Assembly (NCBI GenBank): GCA_022457155.1
Contig: JAJGOT010000021.1
Span: 1,218,501 to 1,282,500 of the forward strand
Reading direction: 5' to 3'
DNA length: 64,000 nt
Origin: Cladopsammia gracilis
Taxonomy: Eukaryota > Cnidaria > Anthozoa > Scleractinia > Dendrophylliidae
Shown: positions 33,401 to 43,830 of the stretch, one piece after another
Numbering within the stretch: the stretch's first letter is position 1
How the letters are laid out: every line of letters starts with the position of its first letter
Notes under the pieces: model-generated
Seen by the model: the letters and a program-made list of their open reading frames with translations, nothing else
Told to the model about the DNA's origin: nothing
Databases searched by the model: none
Program-made: the position numbers and the translations under genes

Positions 33401-36400
33401 GCGTCTAAAAAGTAAGCCTGTGAACAGGCTTTCCGGTGGAGGACAAAGCGAAGAAGTACAGGTGAGAAAACGCGAGCAGACAAGGTGCCTGTTCACTAGA
33501 CAGATTATAAAAATTGGATTTAGCTCAAGTTTTATCTAGAGCTCGTTTCGTGAGCCAATCACTTCGCACGCCGACAAAAAGGCTTATATTTAAGTAATGC
33601 TGGGACGCTAGTACGTTCGTACAAGTCAACATTCATCGTATAGTTCGTTCATTCCTCCGTACGGTAATTGTGCAATTAACTCATTATTAGTACGTATTAG
33701 TACCATACACTGGCACGTGAAGGAATATTCAGGTACGTACTTGCTAGTACGTTCGTACATTGGTTCATCATACGGCACTTGTGCGTTCGTACAATTCAAG
33801 TTTATAGTACTTACGGCTCTTACCCTATAGTACGTTCGTACAAGTCAAGTTCGTTCATAATTAGTACGTTCGTACAAGACATATTATCCAAGTCATATCG
33901 TTCATAATTAGTAAAAAAGTACGTTCGTACATTGGTTCATAATACGGCAATTGTATGTTCGTACAATTCATAGTTTATTGTACCTCGGCGTACACTTACC
34001 CTATAGCACGTTCGTACAAGTCAAGTTCGTTCATAATTAGTACGTTCGTACAAGGCATATCATACAAGTCATATCGTTCATAATAAGTAATCATAATCAT
34101 ACGGCACTTGTATGTTCGTACAATTCATAGTACGTCAGTATGTTCGTAGAAGTCAATTTCGTTCTTTATCTTGGCTACAATTCCTTTACAAGTTAGTACT
34201 TTAGTTCGTAAGTAAGTTAGAATTTTATCTTTCTTCGTAATTAGTACGTTCGTACATTGGTTCATACCGTACTTGTGCAATAACCTATACACAGAGCATT
34301 AAACGAAGGATAAAGCAACTACCTGTCTTATTGAGGCTCTGGACACGTGTAATAGTTACGTTAAGTCCCCGTACTAACAAGAAAAACACAAAAAGGGTCT
34401 TCTAAAACGGGCAGCATGTGTGTGATGAACTGCAATCCACTGTCATATTTTATCTCCAAACTACTCCTTTTGGTTTTCTCTATAGAATCGTTTTATCTAA
34501 CCACGTTGTATATTCGGTGACATTTGTCGATATAACATGGAAATTAGGTAGGGAAATTTTGTTATTTCGCCGGACAGGACAGTGTCCCTTTAATGCTGCT
34601 ACAAAAAGCCTGAAGTCTGAATTTCTGATCCATGAGAATTATATCAAGTTTCGCTAATTTAGAACTGACTCGATTATCAAAACTGCTTTGCACATTCTGA
34701 CACTACCAGAAATGAAATTTGTATAACCGAACCCGGGAGACCTTACAATTTCGTTTTTAGTCCATTCCAACCAAACAGGACAGACGGTCGATGACCTTAA
34801 TGCTTCTGATGCCATACCTACAATCATAGACAAAAGTGTTGGGAAGGTTGGCAGCTTTTACCACTGGATTCTTTCTCTCCCCTCCCCCTTTTACAATGTT
34901 GGTTATAACTAGAATTTTTTAATGCAAAATTGTTGGCTGAAATCCCAACATTGGAAAGGGGGAATGGGGGAGACTCTGAAGAGTGACAGTTGATCATTAT
35001 TTAACGTTAACAGAGCATCGGTGTAATTCCGCACTTACGCTATTCGTTTTTACAACCTTCCCAACTACTTTCGTCTGCAATTGTAGTTTTTTATGACTAA
35101 TGTTAAAGTTGGACTTAAAGGGACACAGTTCCACCAAAATAACCGCAAACTTTCATTTACCTTGCTTCTATAGAAGAATTCATTGCCTGACGAGTGAATT
35201 CCTCGTATATTTCGGTAAGCATGCACAGTGAATGTTTAAAAAAAATCCATTGAGCCGTTTCTCAGATTTTTGCAAAAGCCATTAAAATCGAAAATTACCC
35301 AAAAATTGCACATGAAGTGATGTTAGGAAAAAAAGTAGTTCTCAAGATCGCAAAATAGAAAGTAAACAAAACTTTCAAGGTTTACAAACATAACATCAAG
35401 CTTCTTTTTGACACTATCATTAAGTAATTCCACAAAATCAGTGTTAATCTCTCGATCAATTTAATACCAGTACACAAATAGTAAGGTTCGAAATGCTATT
35501 GCGATTTATTGCTCACTATTTTAAAAGAAAGTACACATACTATATAAAGAAAGTACACAAACATCGTCCTTCGAAGATGCCATGCAATATCACTTCTCAG
35601 GTATGCAATTCCACGCTAAATACCCTCGCTTTGTTAGCCAATAATAATGCGAGTTTTCTTGGACGTATGCGATTCTATAGAAAAATTCATTGCCTGACGA
35701 GTGAATTCCACGTTAAATTTCACGCGAAAAACCGATATCGCCCGAATCGCGAAGCGAGGGCGATATCGGTTTTTCAAGTGAAATTTAACGTGGAATTCAC
35801 GAGTCTAGCAATGAATTTTTCTTGAATCGCATATGTCAAAGAAAAACAAAGTTTCCAGCGAGAAAGCCATTTCAAAGCCAACTATCAAGAGCGAGCGAAT
35901 AGAAATCAAGACTGATTCAAAATCACGAATTTGAATCACGCGCGCGGTTAGGAGAAAACCTTGTGGTAGCGACAAATTTTAGTTTTGTTTATCAGTAAAC
36001 GCCATTTTATGACTGAAATTGATGCTGTTTGTACACAAAACTACATAATGTGGACTGTGGAGCCGAACTGCGAACATTTGTGGAGGAAATTAACCTTCAA
36101 CACTTCGGAAGTTTGTTATCGCCGGCCGGCAAATACGAATAAGTAAACACCACAGGAAACCCAAGCGTAATGTTCGCATATTAATGATATTTGAAAATAT
36201 AAGACATTGTATGGAATTTCGAATTCAACGTTTTAAGCAATATATAAAATCAAAATTGCTGAATAAAATCGATGAAACATTCACTGGTGTTGTATTCTAT
36301 CTTTATACAGTGTTTCTACGCTATTTGAACGATGTTTAGTCCATTTATCTTACCTTGTATAATATAATGGAAAGGAAGGAGAGTTCGGAGCTTTCGGCGT

Positions 36401-39400
36401 TCGACACGTGTCCACAAATGGCTCATTTTTCGCACAAAAATAGATGCTGTTCCCATTCTGACTGGTCCTCCTCACAGTAGAATAACGTTAAATTGCATTT
36501 CTTCTAACAACTTGAACATCCCTTGGTGATTATGACGAACAAGCCGCTCCACAAAATCACATAGCACTACAAAATAGGCGCCAGAGAGCGTGAAGAACAG
36601 AAGAGACCACGGTGCGCGGTCAACACTGGGTACCAGAGTAAAATCAAACCCCACAGGGAAGGGAACGTTCAATTTTGTCAACCTGTCATTTTTGTTGCGC
36701 CTACCACCCGGTTAGTACCAAGTTGTCATTCTGCTGGTCATGCTTTCGACGTTAAAACGGCCTCTTGAAGAGGAGGAGACAAGGAAGAAGCGACGGAATA
36801 CAACACCAGTGAATGTTTCAACGATTTTATTCAGCAATTTTGATTTTATATATTGCTTAAAACGTTGAATTCGAAATTCCATACAATGTCTTATATTTTC
36901 AAATATCATTAATATGCAAACATTACGCTTGGTTGTCCTGTGGTAAACACCACGCTAAATGGGGAAAAACTTTTGGACAACGAAGAAGGCAAATTTGTGA
37001 GTACTAATGGATTATTTATTAAACATTCCGTAAAAAAATATGCTTATCTTATCGCGAGTCGATCACTTCAATTCATAAGTTGACAAGGAAAGGATCCGGA
37101 CGCACATCTCAGTCCGCTCGAACTGGAATATTTTTATTCTCACCTTATTTTCGCGACTCATTTCTAAGAATACCAGACTACTAATATTATTACTTTTATT
37201 TTTGCCTTTTGTACCTCTTATACTTTTTTACACCGGAATTCTTTGAGACTGTACAAGACAGGATACAAGTTGTACATGTACGATCGGATACAAGTTTTGG
37301 TTTGGAAATAAGAAAGTTCGCTGAAAGCTCTACTTCGGACAGCATCTTGTTTATTTTTAAAGCAACCAGACGGCCGTTTCGGTGTATAATGAAAATTACT
37401 TTTTATTAGCTCGGTACAATAGGCTTGTTTTCATAACCTTCTTTGTTTGATTTAGACAGGTTTTATTTTCTTTCTAAGAATGAAATATTGGTTTTTGCCA
37501 GTAGCTCGCTCTCTTCTTGTAGGACTACAGTGTAAATGGCTTCTTCACTCTCAAAAAATTCACATTTTGGTTATAAGATTGAAAAGAACAGGAATTCACT
37601 CTAGATAAATTTATCATTTGTGAAAAGCACGTCACTCTGTATTTTTGGCTTCAAATTAAAGCTCGCTATTTTAAAAGAAAGTATAGTACATAGTATATAA
37701 AGAAAGTACACAAACATCGTCCTTCGAAGATGCTATGCAATATCAGTTCTCAGCTATGCAATTCCACGCTAAATACCCTCGCTTCAATAGCCAATAAGAA
37801 TGCGAGTTTTCTTTGACGTATGCGATTCTATGTTTTATCGCTAAATGTCACCGAATATACTACTTAATTGGATAAAAAGATCCAGCAGAGCAAAACAAAA
37901 GCAGTTGTTAGGAGATCAAGTGCTGGCCCCGGTTGTTCAAACGGTGGATAGTGCTATCCACCGGATAAATCACTATCCGGCGGATAACACAAAGGATTTT
38001 GTTAATCATGCTTATCCACTGGACAGTGATTTATCCGCTGGATAGCACTATCTACCTTCTGAACAACCGGGGCCAGGATTGCAAGATTGGAAGTGGAATA
38101 CATTTCATCAAATTTGATTTCTTGACAGGCGATCAAGAAATCAAAATTGTTCTTTAGTTGGTATTTATTTGCTTTCATCACTTTTGGCATTTTTGCCTTC
38201 CTATTTCAAGATAACAATTAAAAGTAAACTTAATTAAAGCAAGCTCATGGCCATAATCATGAAAATACGATATATCACCGAGACAGTGCCCCTTTAAACC
38301 AGCCAAAAAAATAACTATAACACATTATTACTGTTTTTGTTTATTAAGTGCGTTTTTTATTTTGATTATAGATTTTACATGTATCTGTACTGTTCTTTTG
38401 TAGATGTGCCTTACAGGAATTATGGGTATCATCGCCAGTTTTAGGATTAAAACTTTTGTAAGTTGAGAAGTTTTCAAAAAGTAACTATAAAATATAGTGT
38501 CATTTCTATTTACTATTTCGTAATTTTAATACCTGGCGTTAATTGGTCATCATTTGGCTCTGTTATTCAGGAATTCTAATGAATGTTAACGGTTTTTCTC
38601 AGTGACGTTCACCAAAACGCCTTGAATGGAATGGTACGTGTTACTGACAAAGTCAACAAACAAACAAAATACATCAGCCAGTCAGTTACAAATAACTAAA
38701 TAACTCTAAGACCATGCAAATCAGCAAAACACCTACACTGGAACAAATAAAGTTAAAATAATAATTTAGTTAGAAGTCACTTTGTTTTGGTCTTTCAGAC
38801 TGGTATCTTCTTGACCTCTTCTGTCGTTTCTGCTTTGTTCGCGCTGGCAATCATGGCAAGTTACACCTATACCGCGGCTACGGTTCATTGGGAAATATAT
38901 TGGCAATCAGCTCAACTAAATCTCGCTATCACTTCAACCACATTTATCCTCGGCATTGTGGCGCTTATAATAGGAATTTGGGCAGTAATTTATGGTTGTG
39001 AAGCTTGTTGCGATAACACTCCGGAAAGACAGGTACACGTTCAACTATTAACAGTGAAATCTCGATAACTCTACGACCGCTTATAACTGAAACTTTTCAC
39101 CAAGTCGAACCATATGTTCTTTTTTTTTCCTGCCTAACGTTGCGATATAATTTATTTTAACCCTCGATAATTCGAACTCTAGATTATTCCAACAGTTTTG
39201 TGGTTTTCTTGACGATTCGAGTTATCGGGTTTACTGTATGACGATGACATTCCAACTAGCTTGTCAGACCGCGGTTTTAAATGAAATTATGTTGCGATTG
39301 AGATGGACGTCTTCGAGATAATATGGCCATGGTGAAGAAATGGCAGACGATTTCACTATTAGTTACATTAGAAGGAGATGAATCTGCTAGATAAAACTTA

Positions 39401-39782
39401 CCTTTTCACGTTCATTTAGTATTGAAAAGCTGACGTTTCAAGTGTCATAGTGAATACGTTCGCACTATACATTGCCGGCAGGTTTTGCAGTAATATTTCC
39501 AGTCTATAAGTTTAACAAACCTTGCTTTGAGAACTTCTGACCCTTGCAGATTCCTAGAACAGTAATGATTGCAAAAAAATAGAAATGCATCAAAGTCCAA
39601 AGTGTCGTTGTCTCACCATTAATCTGCATTATTATTTCCGTTTCTTTTTTCTATGCCACGGAAAACAGGTGGTGTTTGCTTCCAACCGTGTTGTCCCTGT
39701 GGTTGATCCAGAACAAGCAGGTGGTGTTGTGGTTGCAGCACATGGAGTCCAACCTCCAATAATGATGGTTCCTACTTCTTGA
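30498..39782 (+). CDS. Small four-TM membrane protein, gene A
   Basis: Four exons, all phase 0 with GT-AG boundaries: 30498-30650, 38404-38457, 38799-39032 and 39669-39782 (stop TGA), giving 183 residues. TM1 is AHIVTGSLLIICGVLQLV. TM2 spans exons 1-2 (FGIWIGTW joined to MCLTGIMGIIASF). TM3 is SSVVSALFALAIMASYTYT. A loop rich in aromatics (HWEIYWQSAQLN) leads to TM4, TSTTFILGIVALIIGIWAV, followed by YGCEACC. The 37-residue cytoplasmic tail is VPVVDPEQAGGVVVA-rich. The topology resembles CD20/MS4A-type tetraspans, but the family is not assigned. Intron 1 is 7.8 kb and full of transposons. A 31-bp exon-like string at 38604-38634 between exons 2 and 3 would break the frame and is left out. Copy B encodes nearly the same protein. 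Confidence 0.82.
31233..34420. mobile_element. 3.2 kb non-autonomous DNA transposon with GTACGAACGTAC arrays
   Basis: Flanked by the 8-bp duplication tgtgatga (31225-31232 and 34421-34428). Copy B at 44550-44562 has the uninterrupted site (gcgatgaactgcaatcc), so the insertion and its limits are defined. Imperfect terminal repeats share ttttagra near both ends. Words of the gtacgaacgtac type are iterated at 31530-31840 and 32280-32370; the inverse arrangement (agtacgttcgtac..ttcataatt) fills 33605-34270. No transposase frame is visible. The 8-bp duplication again fits hAT/P/Zisupton-like groups. Confidence 0.88.
35684..35823. mobile_element. Palindromic MITE
   Basis: Left arm aaaaattcattgcctgacga through cgatatcgccc and an inverse right arm, with a short gaatcgcgaagcga centre. 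A truncated version lies in copy B at 45214-45300. Confidence 0.75.
36151..36942. mobile_element. 792-bp element with about 145-bp inverted termini
   Basis: Ends cacaggaaacccaagcgtaa and its inverse. The inverted repeats run 36151-36297 and 36798-36942 with few differences. The 8-bp gtaaacac flanks both ends (36143-36150, 36943-36950). The centre (36300-36790) has no recognised coding capacity. Intron 1 of gene A. Confidence 0.88.
37925..38074. mobile_element. 150-bp MITE, GGCCCCGGTTGTTC termini
   Basis: Termini ggccccggttgttcaaacgg and the inverse, with the interior made of inverted tggatagtgctatcca and ggataa words. It is absent from the matching place in copy B (about 45880), so it inserted after the duplication. 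A partial relative is at 47880-47955. Confidence 0.85.
39052..39236. mobile_element. Pogo/mariner-style MITE in gene A intron 3
   Basis: The left end cagtgaaatctcgataactc and right end (gagttatcgggtttactg) are inverse copies, with TA next to the right end. Gene B intron 3 is only 94 bp and lacks this segment and its flanks. Confidence 0.65.
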
Positions 39783-39999
39783 AGAGTAAAGGGACAACCT
39801 CAGTTTGCCCAGGCAGGTTCACCCATGACCATGACGACTGCGAGCGACTCTGTTCTGGACGAATTTACCGATCACCTAAAAATCATCTTCACTTGATTAT
39901 TATACATGCCGCAGTGAACGGTTAGAAGAAGAAAAGCAGATACATATTTACTTTAACTACGTTAATGTTCGGACGTTCAACTTTTGGACAAAACTAAAA

Positions 40000-40296
40000 A
40001 CTTTGGACCCCAGCAGCGCCATAACCCATAATATTTACATTATATTGGAGTAAAATATGAGGGAAGCAGACCTGATGTAGTGGCGAGAGCACTCGCCTCC
40101 CACCAATGTGGTCTGGATTCGACTCCCATAATTGATGACATATGTGGGTTTGTCGCTGTCTCTCGTCCATGACATTTGGCCCGATGGGATTCCCGATAGG
40201 ATTCCCGATAGGATTCCCAATAGGATTTCTTAAATTCGGTTTCTGTGGAATGGCATGAAAGTAGGTTATAAGGTTGAGATTTGTACAAATCACATT
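40000..40296 (+). mobile_element. tRNA-derived SINE between the two duplication copies
   Basis: A box tagtggcgagagc (40078-40090) and B box ggattcgactcc (40114-40125) at tRNA spacing. The tail carries repeated ataggattcccg units (40180-40225). The 5' edge, ccccagcagcgcc..aacccataatatttac, also occurs at 50665, 56830 and 60613. It separates copy A from copy B. Confidence 0.65.
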
Positions 40297-40722
40297 GAAT
40301 ATGCTAGAAATGTGACACTTTCTTGGCAACCATCTTTTTATAGTTTACATGTTTACAGTTTACCCAAATTTTTTCATGCTTATATAATCGTTAAAGTAAA
40401 ACTCTTTCAAGTGTATTGCTGTACAGCTTACTATGTAAGTTCGTTTGAGCATCTCAATCTTTATAAGAATCGATAATAAAACGTATATAGTGTTGTAATT
40501 CTTACCTCATGTAACGTCTTCACATAGAAGACTACTCTTTAAGTTGCTTGAAGGGAGGGGGATCTGCCTCCCTCCGCTGAGATAAGGCCAAAAACTACCT
40601 GGTCCAAATAGGATCAATAGAATAGGATTAATAGGGAAAAAAATGAAAAATTTAAAGCAAATGAAATAAAAAAAAATCATGTTTTATTAGAAATCTTACA
40701 GTTAGGTGCTTTACAGAAAGGA

Positions 40723-41202
40723 CCTAAATTACACAAAAATGCAGTTAGTTACCGTCAAAAGTGTCCTACGTGGACTTATATTGGTTGATTAGTTGAAATA
40801 TTTCCTGAGAATTCTTCCCTTAATTACTGTAACCTTATCCCTGTTAAGTGTTTACCTCTATTAAGTGGTCGAGATCATCTATCCTAGGTCCCAATGGGTG
40901 ATGCCATGCTTGACCATGCCATGCCATGCTTGACCATGCCATACCATGTTTGACCATGCCATGCCATGCTTGACCATGCCATGCCATGCTTGACCATGCC
41001 ATACCATGTTTGACCTAAATTACACCTAAATTACACAAAAATGCAGTTAGTTACCGTCAAAAGTGTCCTACGTGGACTTATATTGGTTGATTAGTTGAAA
41101 TATTTCCTGAGAATTCTTCCCTTAATTACTGTAACCTTATCCCTGTTAAGTGTTTACCTCTATTAAGTGGTCGAGATCATCTATCCTAGGTCCCAATGGG
41201 TG
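40723..41202. repeat. 302-bp tandem duplication preceding the minisatellite
   Basis: Sequence from cctaaattacacaaaaatgc to caatgggtgatgccatgct at 40723-40904 recurs at 41025-41206, 302 bp later, carrying a short block of minisatellite units between. Confidence 0.9.
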
Positions 41203-41910
41203 ATGCCATGCTTGACCATGCCATGCCATGCTTGACCATGCCATACCATGTTTGACCATGCCATGCCATGCTTGACCATGCCATGCCATGCTTGACCATG
41301 CCATACCATGTTTGACCATGTCATACCATGCTTGACCATGCCATACCATGCTTGACCATGCCATGCCATGCTTGACCATGCCATGCCATGCTTGACCATG
41401 CCATGCCATGCTTGACCATGCCATGCCATGCTTGACCATGCCATGCCATGCTTGACCATGCTATGCCATGCTTGACCATGCCATACCATGCTTGACCATG
41501 CCATGCCATGCTTGACCATGCTATGCCATGCTTGACCATGCTATGCCATGCTTGACCATGCCATGCCATGCTTGACCATGCCATACCATGCTTGATCATG
41601 CCATGCCATGCTTGACCATGCTATGCCATGCTTGACCATGCCATGCCATGCTTGACCATGCCATGCCATGCTTGACCATGCCATACCATGCTTGACCATG
41701 CAATGCCATGCTTGACCATGCCATGCCATGCTTGACCATGCCATGCCATGCTTGCCAATGCCATGCCATGCTTGACCATGTCATACCATGCTTGACCATG
41801 CCATACCATGCTTGACTATGCCATGTCATGCTTGACCATGCCATACCATGCTTGACCATGCCATACCATGCTTGACCATGCCATGCCATGCTTGACCATG
41901 CTATGTAAAC
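40901..41910. repeat. 20-bp minisatellite, ATGCCATGCCATGCTTGACC unit
   Basis: About five units at 40901-41013 and about 35 units at 41203-41910. The period is exactly 20 bp, with C/T variation at the second atgcc and ataccatg variants. Because 20 is not a multiple of 3, all frames stay open on the minus strand and give MVKHGMAWSSM-type peptides, which I do not accept as genes. Copy A has a single unit (tgccatgcttgacc, 29120). Confidence 0.97.
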
Positions 41911-42062
41911 AGCCAACTGGTTAGCCTCCCACCAGTTGAGATTCTTAAAAAAGTTTAGCTTACTTTGGATATTTATTTTCAATGATTAATAGTATCCCCA
42001 GTTATATTTTTCTCCTGTATCAAACGGTCTCCCTGTTAAGAACACCATACGAACACAGTCTC

Positions 42063-42180
42063 TCAAAGCGGACACTCCAGTAAGGCGGACACTCCTGTAA
42101 GGCGGACACCCTGTTAGGCGGACACCCTTGTAAGGCGAGCACCCCTGTTAGGTGGACACCTCTCTAAGATGGACTTGGAC
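42063..42180. repeat. Minisatellite, GTAAGGCGGACACCCCT unit (copy B)
   Basis: Diverged 16-18 bp units matching 29380-29500 of copy A. Confidence 0.75.
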
Positions 42181-43830
42181 ATTTGGCTGTTCCTTGTCGA
42201 ACTTAATATAATCTCTATAAATAAGACGGACACCTCTGTGATGCTGTGTTCACATCAGCACCAGAACATGTTTTGAGTAAACATGTTTGCAATTTCATTT
42301 TTCATGTCAGTACGCTGTTAATTTCAAGACTCATTTCACGCCTGATTGTATAATTTATGCTGTTTTACGAAGCAGGCGCATAAACTCTTTATAGTTACAC
42401 ATGAACCGTTGCATGATTTTGTGGAACGAAGGGCGAAGGGAAGGGGCGTCACGTAATTTCAATCGTGCTCAGACTAAACGTATTTCGATCATAATGCAAT
42501 GAAACCACACTTTCCCTTAGGTACAGTTTATTCAAACCTTTAACTCTTGAATACTGGGCATTTTGTTTCTGCATTTTTTGCTTTCAAATTTCCCGCGCGT
42601 CGCCATGTTTGTTTTCGCAAAGTTTGATGGGAAATTATGACGTCATTGCGTTGTCGTGAGCTTTCAATACAACGGTTTAAGTCAATATTACGTAAATTTA
42701 TAAATATATATATGCTTTTAATGCATTTTTGACTGAATATTGTACGGTTCTACCGCGAAATCTTCTTCTGTAAACTCCATATTGACATCTTCGACAACAC
42801 AATGATGTCATAAATTACCATAAAGAAAACATGGCGGCCCGCGGGAAATTTAAACTGAAAAAAAAACACTTCACATTCAGTAACCAGTTACGGAGATACC
42901 GTCTTAAAACACCAGCCTGAGTTAGAGATAAGCATTACGAATACTTTGGATCTAGAACTGTTTTTCAGCCGAGGTTCCCTTTAATTAATGTTTTACGGAG
43001 CATGTATAAGCTCGCATAAAATAATTATAATTACACATAAACCGTTGCATGATTTTGTTGTTTAATATCCGACTTCTCAATTTCTTCGGGAACGAAGGGC
43101 GAAGGGACGACATTTGCGTTCACGTGTTTCGTATGGCTTTGATCGAAACTATCTCAATCGTGCTCAGAATAAACATATTTCGATCATGATTCGAGCAATG
43201 CACCGCCTGATGTGAACTCTTTTCAAAGTGAAACATGTTCATTCGTGATCAGACTAAATACGTTTCGTCCTAGTGTTAACACGGCATAAGTGAGACGGCT
43301 AAAATTAAAGCAGGAAAAGCAATAGGCTCAATTACCAGTAGTGCCGCTTTTCGGAAAATGTGACTGCGCTCAAAACCGGACCCGCATGAGCTGTGCAAAT
43401 CGGACCTATGATCGCACTCGCCTCCCAACAACATGGCCCCGGTTCAAATGGCTCTCGTCCCTGCTCGCTCTGAGATCCTCCGAGATCTACTCCGCGCTTC
43501 CTCCTACATCCAAAAAAGCAACGTTGTAAATTCCAATTCGATTTGGAACGTACGGGTTCCTGAGATCTACGTACTACATGCACGAGTTTAACTAATACAT
43601 GGTAATTGTTTGACATTTTTACTCAGGCACTTGGCTCTGTCTTGTCACTGAGTGTAATCAATACTCGAGGTCATGCCAGGATTAAATTGTACATCGTGAG
43701 CCCTATTCAAAATACGTAAACAACGCAGCGACAGCAATATCCACAGTTAAGCTAGTCAGTTGATCATTGTTTGCGGAAGATATTCTACCAGACGTTACAT
43801 CAAAATTTACGTTCTTCTTTCGTTTTTATT
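42181..43830. other. 5' region of gene B, no gene
   Basis: Largely alignable with 29500-30497 of copy A apart from a 42440-42990 insert without a recognised gene. A SINE-like stretch (cgcactcgcctcccaacaac, then ccccggttcaaatggc) lies at 43410-43460. No clear TATA box was identified. Confidence 0.4.

Larger units (their letters stand above)
28448..39999. repeat. Segmental duplication, copy A
   Basis: The sequence from ctagaaatgtgacactt to ggacaaaactaaaaactttgg matches 40297-47281 in the same order: a G-tract or purine-rich region, a SINE tail, the ggcggacacccc minisatellite, then the four exons of a tetraspan gene and shared introns. Copy A is longer because of inserts at 31233-34420, about 35.8-37.5 kb (including 36151-36942), 37925-38074 and within 39033-39668. 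Confidence 0.9.

Noticed and set aside
36712..36909. 65-codon minus ORF
   Set aside because: Lies in the long inverted terminus of a transposon; the same sequence inverted at 36181-36297 shows it is repeat, not gene.
41146..41982. Several overlapping minus-strand ORFs of MVKHGMAWSSM type
   Set aside because: Produced by a 20-bp minisatellite, which leaves all three frames open; no start context, splice sites or family.
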